Origin: Panorpa germanica
Lineage: Eukaryota; Arthropoda; Insecta; Mecoptera; Panorpidae
NCBI GenBank assembly: GCA_963678705.1
Contig: OY783208.1
Span: 9,529,282 to 9,593,281, forward strand
DNA length: 64,000 nt
Reading direction: 5' to 3'
A model generated the notes under the pieces. That model was given only the letters and a program-made list of their open reading frames with translations. It did no database searches and was not told the DNA's origin. The translations under genes were made by a program, and so were the position numbers. This document shows positions 1-13,354 of this stretch, one piece after another. The stretch's first letter is position 1. Each line of letters begins with the position of its first letter.

Positions 1-529
1 CATTATCAGCTCTGGAGGGTCCTACGTCATCATAAGTTTCATTGAATATAACAGCGTCAGCGTTAGCATTTTGATTAGAGTTTACCCTTCTCCGTTGTTT
101 ATATATAAACAAAATGGCGCCAAATACTGAAAAGGAACAGGTTTTCTATGGAGTAATTATTATTATTATGAGTTAGGAACACTTAATTATGTTTCAATTA
201 TACTTTGTACTCAATAAATTTGAAATTCGTTTTACTCTGGATGTATGTTTTATGTTTCAGGTGGATGTTATAAGGTGGTAACACTTCTTTGTGACTATTT
301 GAATTTTTGATTGTGACTTAAAGGGAAGATGTGCACCAGAGAAATTTAATTTAAATAGAACTAAATAGCTGCGCGAATGCTAAGAAAAATATAAATTATA
401 AAATTGTATTAAATTTAAAAGTTATTCACGGAAGCATCGGCTTGGAACATAAAACACATGTCACCCCACTTTCTGAACTCTCTCTAAATTTGAATTGTAG
501 GCAACCGTAAATTGTTTGGAAGGTAACCT
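1..529. other. No supported gene
   Basis: This AT-rich stretch holds no convincing coding signal on either strand. It lies downstream of the minus-strand LRR locus. A donor-like sequence just past that locus's transmembrane segment means a further 3' exon could lie here or outside the window, but I cannot identify one. Confidence 0.5.
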
Positions 530-2095
530 GTTCCACAATTAAGATAAAGTGGATTTTAATTCTAACCTGCAAATTCAGCAACAACCAGTGCAGCCGAAGT
601 AACAACTATCCATGTGGTAATCTGCCTATCGTTTTGATCTTTTTCATCTTCTTTTCGCTGCGGTTCAATTTTAAGACGTTCTATATGAGGTAGCTTAAAA
701 TTTTAAATTTGCTTCACTAACTCGGCATTCAAGAAATTCCAGCTTAAATCGACATCGTTCAAAAATGGTTGCGTTGTTAGTAAAGATATGTTGTTGTTCG
801 TTAATTTGCAAGATGTAAACCGATTAGAAGATAAATCTAATCCTTGCAGCATCCCAGAAGGTAAGCTCCCACAAAACTTATCCAACGCCATCTCATGAAT
901 TTAATTCTGAGATAAATCTAAACGGGTTAAGGTCTACGGTATACACATAAGAACACTTTTTATTTTGTTTTTTTTTTTAATGATAATGTTTGAAGGTTAA
1001 TTAAATGTTGAAACGAATCGTCAAGATGCGTCAAGTTGTTGTCACTTAAATATAATTGCATTATGTTTCTCTGAGTTTCGACTGATAAAGACTCTATTTG
1101 ATTGTGTTCTAAGATATCACAGCTTGACTAAGTTATTACATAAATAAAGTTCTTTTAATAAGTTAAATCCAAAGCTTATAAATTCTAATTTAGTCGTGCT
1201 GTTAAACAATCCATCAGGTAAACTCGTTATTGAGTTGTTATAAAAGCTAACGTGGTTCAATTCTGTCAAACTGCTTAAAAGAAACGGGTCAAGAGATGTG
1301 ATCTTGTTATGTGACAAACCCAAGTAAATTACTTGGAAACCATTGCCGTCAATCTTATTTATCGAATTATGTGATAAAAATAATTTTGTTAAATTCCTCA
1401 ACCCTTTGAACTGATTTGCTGTTATTGTCTTTAAATAGTTACCACGTAAGTTCAATTCCTTCAACACTTGAAGGTTTGCAAAAGTGTTTGGTTCAATATT
1501 TGCAAGCCAGTTGTTCTCCAAATTTAAATAAGCTAGGGTCGTACATCTCACAAAAGTGCCGGAATTAATTATTTTGATTCTATTGTAACTCAAGTCAATA
1601 GAGTTCACTTCCTGTAAATTTATAAAAGTGTTTTCATTTAATTGTGTAATTTCATTTTGGAATAACCACAAGAATTTCAAAATTGGTAAATTGTAGAACC
1701 GTATTTTCTCAATTTCATTAGACGCGATGTTCAACCACTGCAAATGATTTAAATTATGGAATACGTTTAAACCAATGTTCTTAATTTTATTTCCAGCCAG
1801 TGTTATGCGTTCTATGTTATCTAATCCATCGTCCTCTATGGCCGTAATTCTACCATGCAGCACAAGTTACACGAGGTTCGTAAAATTTTGAAAAGAATCA
1901 TCTTTTATTTTATCCACGTTCACATTTCTCTTATTAATCCATGTTACACTGGATGGATTTGAAATATTCAAATCATCTGGAATCGATGTGATTGCGTTAG
2001 CACCGTCCCACTGAACACCTGTATTCGCATCGTTCAACTCAGCACCACCCACCCACACTTACAACGCACAACACCAATATCATTGAACAAAGCAT
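530..2095 (-). pseudogene. Leucine-rich-repeat transmembrane protein, broken
   Basis: On the minus strand an ATG at 2093-2095 opens a hydrophobic signal-peptide-like stretch (MLCSMILVLCVV). It is followed by about ten 24-residue leucine-rich repeats of the LxxLxLxxNxI type (about 1117-1863), then further repeat-like sequence to about 720. The last part is charged, then hydrophobic (WIVVTSAALVVAEFAG), like a membrane anchor, and ends at a donor-like GTTAGA near 538. LRR proteins of this layout usually sit at the cell surface and bind proteins; this one has no recognised ligand. The frame is broken at least three times: a shift just after the signal peptide (about 2045), an in-frame TAA at 1867-1869, and a shift near 1120. 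Further damage lies at 900-1000, where a poly-A run interrupts the repeats. A working gene with sequencing errors is possible, but the number of breaks favours a pseudogene. Confidence 0.75.
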
Positions 2096-3800
<1,705 letters not shown>

Positions 3801-4289
3801 GAAACGTAAAAATAAATCGAGCATACAAAGAAATCATAACTATGACACCCAGTCTAGGAAGGTCGTAAAGAATGTGATTAATGAGGGTATATTTTAAACG
3901 GAAACCAAGTGAAGGTTAAAGCAATTAAAATGTGTGAAACTTTAAACCACTGACTGAATACGTAAGGGACGAAATAAACTAAATGTATTTTTAGAAGTAA
4001 TAAAAATAAACCTATTAAGTCAAGCTGGAAACTAATGTAGGACTGAGTATATATTAACTAGAACTTAAGATGGCTTGTGCATTCTTTGTTCTGTATTTGT
4101 AAAGTAAACACCAACGTTTATATTTTAACCTTATTGTATTATTATCATTATTATTATCATCGTTATTATATTATTAAATAAATGTATTAAACAAATTATG
4201 TGATTCTTTATCATCCTGACAACCAACTAAGATATTACATAGTTGAATATTAATTGAATTGACATTTGCCCTAAATTAAATAAGAGTAC
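3801..4289. other. No supported gene
   Basis: AT-rich DNA after the TA tract, with a short ATT/ATC-rich stretch near 4135-4185. Nothing else is recognised. Confidence 0.4.
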
Positions 4290-4294
4290 CTTGA

Positions 4295-4400
4295 TTCCAC
4301 ATCAAATTAGCGGATTGGTTATTGTTTTCCACATAAGAAGTTGGATAGTTCTTGTTTTCCACATCAGGATTGGGATTGTACTCTCGTTTTCCACATATAT
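4295..4400. repeat. Short tandem minisatellite, about 31-bp unit
   Basis: The motif TTTTCCACAT recurs at about 4293, 4326, 4356 and 4388, spaced 30-32 bp apart. The intervening GGATTG/GTTGGAT and GTTNTTG segments are also shared, giving about three imperfect units. The array ends in a short (AT)n run. Confidence 0.75.
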
Positions 4401-5413
4401 ATATATATCGAATGATAGTTTGAATATTTCTGGTTCCACAAACTCTCTCTTTCTTAAATTAAAAGAATTAATTTTTCGGTGTCCATGATTCACTGGAATA
4501 CAAACATAAACTGAAGCATGCTGAACATACTCGTCACAAGTCAGAGTAGGAAAGATTTTCAGGATGTGTTTTCAGGACTCGATTGGGGCCCTAACTTAAT
4601 CTTCTAATTTTATGGCAATAACATCTAATTGATCAGTTTACATAGCAGGCTGTAAATAGTGTTTTATGACAAATTATGCAACCAGCAATATGCATGTTGC
4701 GACATGTATCCTTGCGGAAAAGAATCCGTACGAACGACCAGAGTAAAAGTGCCCATTATGGGTAGAAATGCGTCATGGTCGATAATTGGTTCTAAAATGT
4801 ATAAAGTAGCCCATTACGAAACGTGTCATAAAAATTAGGAATAGACGAAACAGTAATGGAGCATCTTAAAAGTCTTGTAACGTCGGCTAAATAAAGCAAA
4901 TTGCTCCTTTGTAAACAGAGTGTAAGACAAACTCCGAACATCAGAATCCGCCATTGAACACGTTCAACGTGGACGCAACTCCCTTAATTTAGTATGACGA
5001 TACACAACAAGTCGCTGAAGTTAGCGAAAAGTTCGAAAATGAGATAATGCTAGTGGCATTTTGCACTACACATAGAAAATGTAGATTATCTCCCAAAAAT
5101 AACTCAATATAAGATTTTAAAAATAAGACAGAATATTAATTAAAAGGTTACAACCTCCCAAAGTTCATTAACTAAAGCTCTTTTCTAGTCCATGACTGGG
5201 AGTTGTAACGAATCCAATTTCTAATACAAGGCTTATCATTTTCTGAGAATTTAATCGATTTACCAAAATTTATAATGAATGTCCAGGTGCACCACAATAA
5301 TTTCCGACAAGTGATCTATGAAATATTCCTTTAACATCATTCTGTGATGGAATATCATCAACTAAATAAACATGCCACTTAAAAATAGACGTTTAGAACT
5401 TCGCTAATAAATG
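4401..5413. other. No supported gene
   Basis: No coding signal recognised. The right part, next to the Ulp1 relic, may be the 3' part of that transposon on the minus strand. Confidence 0.35.
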
Positions 5414-5690
5414 TTAAAATTTAATTGTGTCTACATAGACACTCGCAGGAATAGAAACAAGATGTATTATGGATTTTGTTTTAAAATTAATTACTAAAAG
5501 AGTCCAATGCGCATTATTATGATTTAAAGGAATAGTCCATAAATTAAACTTTTTACAATATTTTTTTAACGCCCAACTGTAAAATCCCGGCATTCCATTC
5601 ACTTTATTACTTAATAGAACATGCGAACAAATAAGAAACGATTATTATATCATCTAACTCATTAGATCCTGCTAATGGGTACCATGATTC
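5414..5690 (-). pseudogene. Ulp1/SENP-type (C48) cysteine protease fragment of a DNA transposon
   Basis: The minus-strand frame contains the pattern IPLN-x4-HWTLLVI, the signature around the catalytic histidine of Ulp1-like C48 proteases. It is preceded by FYSWALKKYCKKF, a typical lead-in to that block. In the family the histidine is followed by a DS or DP motif with the catalytic aspartate; here the sequence reads IIHLVSIPAS, so the aspartate is lost. The catalytic cysteine block that should follow is not recognisable. Ulp1 domains occur at the C terminus of several eukaryotic DNA transposon proteins. The transposase-like block at 7.5-8.1 kb on the same strand and upstream fits that order, so I infer one decayed element. 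Confidence 0.6.
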
Positions 5691-5792
5691 ACTAGACACT
5701 TCTTGTTTATTAAAATATTTTTTTATTTATTTGTATATACACTTTCTTGTCCTGATCCCAAGGAGTATTTTTATTAACTTCTTCTTGATTAT

Positions 5793-6044
5793 TTAAATTT
5801 CCATTGGCAAATTAGTTTCAGACAATAGCATATTTGTGAAGAGGATTGTGAGGAGGAAGAGATGCATATTTGTGTAAGGCGTTTGACGACCACAATAGAG
5901 TTCCCATGAAGCTTCTAAATTTGGACATTTTCTTTTTAATGATAGTCTATTTGAATGTGTTGGAAATTCTGCACACTTTAATTCTCTTATATGGGCTATC
6001 CGCGTGGACACTAATTTAAAACCATCCAAAGTCGTTGAGTTCAA
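5793..6044 (-). pseudogene. Unassigned middle fragment, probably of the same transposon
   Basis: An 83-codon open frame on the same strand between the Ulp1 piece and the transposase-like block. It holds a basic segment followed by a Trp-Glu-Leu-Tyr-Cys segment and ends in a hydrophobic stretch. I recognise no domain. Its position and strand suggest the linker of the element described at 5414 and 7475; this is inference only. Confidence 0.3.
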
Positions 6045-6059
6045 AGATTTTCTAAATGG

Positions 6060-7474
6060 ACTAAAGATAAAGTCAAAAGAATATAGTTTATAGTTTTAAA
6101 TAGATTACTTTGTAATAAAATAAACATCATTAAGAGTTTAATATTAGCCTAGATAAAAACAATATTAGACTGAGTAAGTATTTGACTTTTGGACGTCGAG
6201 GGTGAAGCTATGTTTGTAATAAATAAATATAAAGATCATAAAAGAAATCAGCCAATGAAGAAACAGAAATGGAAAAAAGACGGATCATGAGAGTATTAAA
6301 ACGCAAGAATTCAGGAGAGAGGGGGCATTCCTATTTCAAAACAACACTTTAAAATTATAACTGCAACATAAAGTTATAGCTCTTGGACAAACCGAATAAA
6401 TTCACGATTCTTTTGTATATGTAAATTTAAGATTCCTGTTTTTTTGTATAATTATATTTGATTTATTTATTGTTTTAAATATGTGAATTTGGTTTTTTTA
6501 TTATGTAAGTAATATACCTTAATTTTCTCTTAATGTTAGATTTCGGTAAATAATTATTATCATTATTGTTAAGAAACTTGTACACTTTGTATTGAACGCA
6601 AAACTGTCTTAGATCGAACCGATAAGCGGGGCCGGTTAATCTATATGGCTAATCAATAGTTGACTTTAATTGCTCATTTTGTTCATAATTATCTTTAGTT
6701 TTTTATTAGCCGACTTTCTAATTGACTGTCTAAATTTAAATCAGGTGGCGCTGCAAAATGCCATTTTAAATATTAGTTGGAAAGTAAAATTCGCCATTAG
6801 TAAAATAGTTCGATTAAAATAAGTAAAGTAAATATTAAATTCCGATAAAATAAGTAAAAAGTAAAATAAGAACACTAAAACAGTGGGGGGTTACAGTAAA
6901 TCTATTTAATCTAAAAGCAATGTATTCTAAAGTCCCGTCCACAATGGAGCGTAAGCCATTCTGTCTTCCATTAGGAGATTAATACATTTCTGATTATAAA
7001 ACTTATTATCATCTGAATTATTTAGATCAGAATTTAAATTATTTTCAGAATTACATTGTTTTCTCTTTTCTTATTATATAACTATTTTTTAATGGTGCTT
7101 TGTATTGTTTCATATCACATGCAATATCACTAAGTTCAGATTTATCTTCCTACTATTATCATATTGGTCATCATTAATGTCATTTGTTAAAAAAGTCTAT
7201 TATAAACTGCTGTCTTTAACGCTTTGTAAGAGTTTTTTTTTTTACACGTGGCCGTATTATGCTTACTCATACATAAAATAGTACAGTGCTCAAAATAAAA
7301 GTCTAACTCGGTTAAATCTTTAGCATTTATAAGCAAAGCAAATATTTCCCCAAAAAATGCTTAATTACTTTAATGGAAGTTGTTTTTTATTTTAAACTGA
7401 TTTAATACTGCTTTCGTTGTATGATTTAATTCTAAGTTTTTTAAAAGATTTATATCACGTTTTAATTAAAATAT
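6060..7474. other. Decayed AT-rich DNA, no supported gene
   Basis: No frame with a recognisable domain. The stretch lies between the two recognisable parts of the minus-strand Ulp1-type element and may hold its eroded middle, or unrelated insertions. Confidence 0.35.
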
Positions 7475-8092
7475 GATACAAATGAAGCGAAGTTTTTTCT
7501 AAATATGGTAGCATGGTCATATTATTAAAAGCCTGCAAATAGGCCATCATCAAGTCAAGCTAAAATCTGTAACAATTTTATGAATTAAAGGTTTCTTATA
7601 ATTATGATTAATAAGTTGCACAACTCGTAAACATTTTTGAAATCTAACAGAAATATTAAATTTAGTGTGGCATGATGTTAGAAATAGAAATACCGGAATA
7701 GTAGTTCCTTTGTATTGAATTACAGTTGAAAATAAATAAAATTGTTTTTGAAAGTAATTATAGCTGGCAATTAGTGAACCAGTTGCATCCCCGAATGCAA
7801 AAATAGGTTAATCTGATAATCTCGTTTTCAATAATATTCTAATTTGATGCTCCGTAAAAAAATAAACGCATGCAGGAGGCATATATACGCCACTACGGCA
7901 TACTTTACAATTATTTTTTTTGTTCCAATACGATTCGCATTCCTTACTATACTTTATAACATTGATTAAGACAATTGTTGGAACCCAATTCGGATTTGCT
8001 TTCACTGCAAATTTTATGTTTTGTGGATAATCTCCGATTTCCTGTAAAACTTCCAGAACGAAAGGAAGAATTTGATGTTGCAGATATTTCAT
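7475..8092 (-). pseudogene. Transposase-like block with DATGSL motif
   Basis: On the minus strand a 94-codon frame (8092 to 7808) holds a Cys pair (NCKVCRSG) and ends at a stop. In the same reading direction it is followed by FAFGDATGSL, about 60 residues including FLFLTSCHTKFNI, then IVTDFS and, after a frameshift near 7555, AYLQAFNNM. This spacing (acidic residue in DATGSL, then His in the CH motif, then VTDFS followed by an AYLQAFN helix) matches repeated metazoan transposase-like proteins that I know only as a family often carrying Ulp1 domains. I cannot name the superfamily. Stops at 7808 and near 7550 mark it as dead. Confidence 0.45.
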
Positions 8093-8327
8093 TTAATTAG
8101 ACAGTCTTCGGATTATCGTGTTTTAAATTTACCTTGTATAACGATCGTTCTTCACTACAAATCTTACGTCTATGATATTCGTCCCGCTCATGCTAAAATA
8201 ATCCAATTTGATTTATATGAACATAAACCCCTAACAATAAATTTATATTGAGCGTTATTTATATTTAGCGTATCATTAATATGGCTGATACGGCGATAGC
8301 TACGCCCCTGGTTGTTACCTAAAATTG

Positions 8328-8330
<3 letters not shown>

Positions 8331-8396
<66 letters not shown>
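8331..8396. repeat. (TA)n microsatellite
   Basis: About 65 bp of pure TA dinucleotide, immediately left of the truncated 5' end of the LINE copy. Confidence 0.97.
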
Positions 8397-8399
<3 letters not shown>

Positions 8400-11213
8400 A
8401 CTTTCATATGAAAGGTCCCACTCTATTGGGACAATTAGCTATAGTACACCTTATTACAGTTACACAATTTATTGCAATTTAGTTAAAAGTGATTTTACTA
8501 TCAAAGATTTGTGTACGAGTAAAGGAAATTGAATGCGAAACTAATTATAAGTGAACCCAAAGATCCTATTAGCGTTATAATACAAACTTTAAAAAAACGA
8601 GCCTCCTTTCAAGACCGCACCAAATGGTGGATAAATATATTCAAACCCAAAATCCTACAATATTACAAACATTGTACGATACAGAAGGCTAAGGAACGAA
8701 ATACTACTTTAAATTTCTATGAAACGGTACTAAAGGAATTGTACGAAAATCCAGCGATGTACAATGACTTTGACATACAATCAAGAGAATGTAAAAACAA
8801 AATAAGGCAAATACATGAAGAGAGAATAAACGACCGCCTCAAATCATCCTTTGGTTCCGTTATGGAGGAAGAAAGAAAATCCATATATCAAGTAGGTAAA
8901 GAATATAAAGAGGAGAAAGCTAGACATATAATAAAAATAAAAAATGAAAATGATAATTGGATTCTCAACTCCATAGAAATTAGACATGAATTTTTATGTA
9001 AATATCAACAGATATTTCATGATGAAGCAATTTCCGAATCCGACCTTCATAAGATGTTGAGTAATAATACCACCTATATATCAACAGCACAAGCAGATAT
9101 ATTAAATGAGAAAATCAGCAAAAATGAAATAAAAACTGCAATTGATCGAATACAAAAAGGAAAATCTCCGGGACCTGATGGTTTACCATATGAGTTTTAC
9201 CAAATCTTCTGGGATGAAATAGGGGACGTTTAAGAGTCTATCTTTAATGATCTGTATGTCGGTAAAATGGATAAAGAACACATAAGATCCCTAACCACTG
9301 GTGTTATAACTTTCATTCCAAAAACCTCTAAGCCTATAAAAGTGAATGACTTCCGCCCTATAACTTTATTAAATACTGATTTTAAGTTATTTATGAAAGT
9401 CATATCAAATAGGATCAGACCACTTTTAGGAGATATAATAGACTTTGGACAAACATGTGCAGTAGAAGGGAAATCTATTATAGAAAACTTATCTATGATT
9501 AGAAATATTATTTTAGATAGTAGTTGTCGATCAAGTAAAACCGGTGCAATTGCATCAATTGATATGAATAAGGCTTTTGATAGCATATCTCACCCTTATA
9601 TATGGACTGTAATGAAATCATTTAAATTTCCTGATCAGTTATTGTCATGCCTCAAAAATATTTACCAAAATTCCGCTTCGAAATTAATTATAAACGGTCA
9701 TTTAACTAATGAGATTCAAATGCAAAAATCAGTTCGCCAAGGATGCCCTTTATCTATGTTACTATTTGTCATTGGAATAGAACCTCTCATTAGATTAATT
9801 GCTGGGAAAATGAAAGGAATTCAAATTACAGGTGGAAGATTTAAATGTATGGCCTATGCAGATGACGTCACTGTCGGCATATCTGATAGGAACGATCTTC
9901 AAGCATTAAAAGAAATACTTGATTACTTTACAAAGGTTTCTAATATAAAAATCAACCTCGAAAAATCAATTATGATGTCTCTTGAAACAACAAATGCTAA
10001 TAATTCAATATTAAAAAATGAAGATTCCGTTAAAATTTTAGGTGTTATTTTTGAAAAATCACTAAATGAAACCATTACTAGCAACTGGACAAAAATATGT
10101 AATAATATTAAACACTTAATGGAACGATTCAAATCTAGAAACCTTGATTTAATACAGAAAGTATGGATTATTAACACCTTCATTTTAGCAAAAGTGTGGT
10201 ATTCAAGTCAAATTCTCCCAATGCCACTTAAATTTAGTCAACAATTGGAAGTCCACATTGGTAAATTTTTATGGTATGGACACATCTATAGATTTAAGAG
10301 GGACCAACTATACTTACAAAAAGATGACGGAGGCTTAGGCTTGATTTGTTTTGAACCTCAGCAGCAATTTGTTTTGAACCTCATAAATCATATGAACGAC
10401 TTCAAAATTTCAAAGGAATTAAGAAATACTTTACAAGGAATTAACTTAAATGACCGGACAGATGATAACTTTATTAAGAACTCATCTGCTATTTACAAAG
10501 ATGAACTATCAGCTTTGCAAATAAGCTCTTATATTGTTGAAAAATATCCTGCTAGAAAACACTCTCAAATATGGAAAAACATACATCATAAATTTTTGAA
10601 TTCTAAATGGAGATCTTGTTTATATCGCTTCACCAACGAAGTTTATGCCACAGGAGATAAAAGATCAAGACATAATATAGCGGATAATAACTTATGTGAG
10701 AAATGCTCAAATGTGGATACGCTCGACCATCGTATTTATTCGTGTGTGAAGTCAAGATTAATTTGGGAAAAGACACTTAATAATTTGCGCCTGAAGTTAC
10801 AACTACCGAGGAGTATCACCACCGCTATAAATGTCCTTGAAATGGTACCGACAAGCAAATGTGACCCCGTGCACTTTGCTAAAATATGGCTGACAGCTGC
10901 AGCCATATATGAAGCACTTCACGGGGAAGACAAATTTGAATCCTTTTTAAGGTCAGAAAGACATAAAATGTTTACTACATCAAATATAACATATGAATTT
11001 AAAAAATTAATTAGATTTTAAAAGATTAAAACAATTAGAAAAACAGGTAAACAAATAAAACAAAATATTAAATTTCATGAAAAAAATATTTTTGGAGAAA
11101 TATATATTGCCCTCACTGTAGAATACTCCTACTATAAAATGTTTTACTAAGATCCTTGTTTTGTAGTTGTAATATTAAGAAATAAATGAATATCAATAAA
11201 AAGAAAAAAAAAG
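8397..11213 (+). mobile_element. 5'-truncated L1/Tx1-like LINE copy
   Basis: The copy runs from the (TA)n tract to an A-rich tail (about 11194-11213: ATAAAAAGAAAAAAAAAG). The endonuclease domain expected upstream of the reverse transcriptase is absent, as in LINE copies whose reverse transcription stopped early. I could not define target-site duplications. Confidence 0.75.
8529..11021 (+). pseudogene. LINE reverse transcriptase (ORF2), one in-frame stop
   Basis: Two open stretches (8529-9233 and 9267-11021) are in the same frame, separated only by a TAA at 9231-9233 and ten readable codons. RT landmarks in order: SPGPDGLPYEFY (about 9167), DFRPITLLN (9346), SIDMNKAFDS motif A (9556), RQGCPLS (9736), the catalytic YADD (about 9855), then the thumb and a GGLGL block (10329). 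Near the C terminus is a CEKC-x7-H-x4-C cysteine-histidine cluster (about 10700). This layout, with the WYSSQ and GKFLWYGH segments, fits the L1/Tx1 group better than Jockey or RTE. The enzyme would reverse-transcribe element RNA at a nicked target. Apart from the missing 5' part and one nonsense codon the frame is open for nearly 2.5 kb, so the copy looks fairly young. Confidence 0.85.
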
Positions 11214-12427
11214 TAAGAATTTTATTTAATTTAAAAGTAGTATCCAGTTGGAGACATTTCAACACGTCTGGACTAACCAAGTCTAGGGCTAATTACGTAA
11301 GCTGATACACCATCACAACGGACAACGAATATTTGAAAGATTCACGTCGAATAGATGAATAAGAAAACATTCCTACGATTAAAACCATCCATGTTTTATG
11401 GTTCTTGGTACTCATTTTACATTTACTAGATTTGGCGGTTCGAAGCCTGTGTCAAGAAGTACCGTGCGTGATATTCTACTATAGCCAATGTCATTTATCT
11501 TTCAGATATCGGATCAGCCTCTATGTCATTTCATCATAATGTCAGAAATGAATAAGAAAGGACTACGAAACCGTATTAACGTGTCCGACCTTTAAAAGAA
11601 CTAGAAGAAAATCGCGAGAAGAAAAGAAAGAATTTAAAAAAAAAAACCGCGAAAACCGTATCGTTGTGTAATAATTTTAAAAAAATCGCGATGATGTCGT
11701 TGTGTTATAATTTGGTATTGAATAACTCATTGTGGGTAAGTTAGTTTAATTCAAAATACAACTCAGAAATTAGTTTCACTAAAGTTAACAAGTTTGTGTT
11801 ACCTAAAAGGTAAATTTATGAACTGCTAATTCAATTTTAAATATCTACGCGTTTCACACTGTCATAAAAACAATAATACACTAAATATAATTATTTAAAA
11901 GATGATTTTTCGGAAATATAATGCAGATAGTTGAAAAAATCTTAAAACATGACAGATTATTAATAAAATTGACTTTTAATATTAAAAGTGACACCAGAAA
12001 GTACGTTAGAAAATAGAAAAAAAAAATCATTTTCCAAATCAACATGCAGAAAAGTGAAAATATGGTATTTCAAATTGCAATAATTTTTTAGAATATTATA
12101 AATAGTAGTTAATTGCATTTTAGAGAATGCATCCAGAAACTATTCATAATTTAGAGGATGGAAGATTAAAATTGACTTCATTGAATCAGTGTAATGCGAA
12201 GAACAAGAAGCGATCCGAAAATAATGTACTCGTAAAAGTAAAAGTATACAAAAATATTCTTAAGTATAAAAAAATTAGTAAATACGATTCAATACATCAA
12301 ATTACATGTATTTCCAATCTTCAAGTATTCTAGTTTGGCTCTTTATGGAGATAGCTATCTCGTGAGATATGCAAAACAATTAATAAAAAAAAAAGTCGAA
12401 TTTAATAAAGTCGACTTGCGAAAAATT
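11214..12427. other. No supported gene
   Basis: AT-rich DNA between the LINE tail and the BEL/Pao element. A 68-codon frame at 12127-12333 is lysine- and asparagine-rich with no recognisable domain and is not called. Confidence 0.4.
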
Positions 12428-12432
12428 AAATG

Positions 12433-12681
12433 TGTTCAATACAGAACATAAAATGTGTGTGGCAACATTTTAATATTTCAGTAGAAGCCACACACATATG
12501 GCAACATTTTAATATTTCAGTAGAAGCCACACACATATGGCAACACAGATTGTCATTCATTCCTTTTTTTTACTGTGTCATGAGTGCACTACCATTGTTT
12601 AAAGATAATTGTTGAATTGTTTAAGTTTGAATATTCAATAAATATTCGTTAAAATTACTCTCGCATGCTTTATTTCGTACA
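12433..12681 (+). repeat. 5' LTR of the BEL/Pao element (249 bp)
   Basis: Starts TG and ends CA. It carries two adjacent copies of a 39-bp unit beginning GCAACATTTTAATATTTCAG (about 12472-12549), whereas the 3' LTR has one. ATTCAATAAATATTC near the end contains an AATAAA polyadenylation hexamer. As 5' LTR it would hold the promoter and transcript start. Confidence 0.93.
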
Positions 12682-12689
12682 TGCGAAGT

Positions 12690-12705
12690 TGGTCCTTCAT
12701 CCGTA
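12690..12705 (+). promoter_or_regulatory. Candidate primer-binding site of the BEL/Pao element
   Basis: TGGTCCTTCATCCG starts 8 bases after the 5' LTR. TGG complements the CCA end of a tRNA, which is the usual start of a primer-binding site. I did not match it to a particular tRNA. Confidence 0.4.
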
Positions 12706-13354
12706 AAGTAACCGCGAGTGTATTCATTGTGTTTAGAGTTACATCCATATTGTAACCGACACGTGTACCGGCGTTTTGAGTTGGCCCATGGCGGTTCGGG
12801 AAGTCACCCAATGCCATTGATTGGGTGCTACAACGCTTTATTTCAACGGAGCACAGACGATTCATCGAAGGAAAAGCGCATAAGCTGCTATTCGGCGTCA
12901 ATACCTGCGCATACCATTTGGCCGCTGAAAACTATTCAACCCATAGTTTGGATAGTACATACTTATATTTCAAGAAAAATGTGCAATATCAGCTTGGAAA
13001 GAGCATACAAGGACGCTGGAACAGGCTAAAATATTCTTTTACGCAGCAAGGTACAATTTTTTTTTACTACCTACAAGTTCCAGAATATTCACAGCTTCCT
13101 ATGTTGCCTAGCTTCGGTTGGCGGTAAATTACTTCCTATCAACGAAGGTGTCAATGTCAAACTTATTCGCAGCATTACATCGACATTGATATTTGACAAT
13201 TTGATCGTGACAGCTGTCGTCTGTCATCTGTGTCTCGTCTATCATAAAAGGTAAACAAAGTGGTTTGTGCTATTTTACCTTATCAAATCAGTGTTAAAAG
13301 GCTTATATGTGAAAGTGCGTAATATTATTAGTACGGTATTATCACGTAAGAATA
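12706..13354 (+). other. BEL/Pao leader with unexplained ORFs
   Basis: About 650 bp between the primer-binding site and gag. It is less AT-rich than its surroundings and contains two overlapping open frames of about 100 codons (12718-13029 and 12825-13127). I recognise no domain in either. It could be an untranslated leader, an upstream ORF, or captured sequence. Confidence 0.4.
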
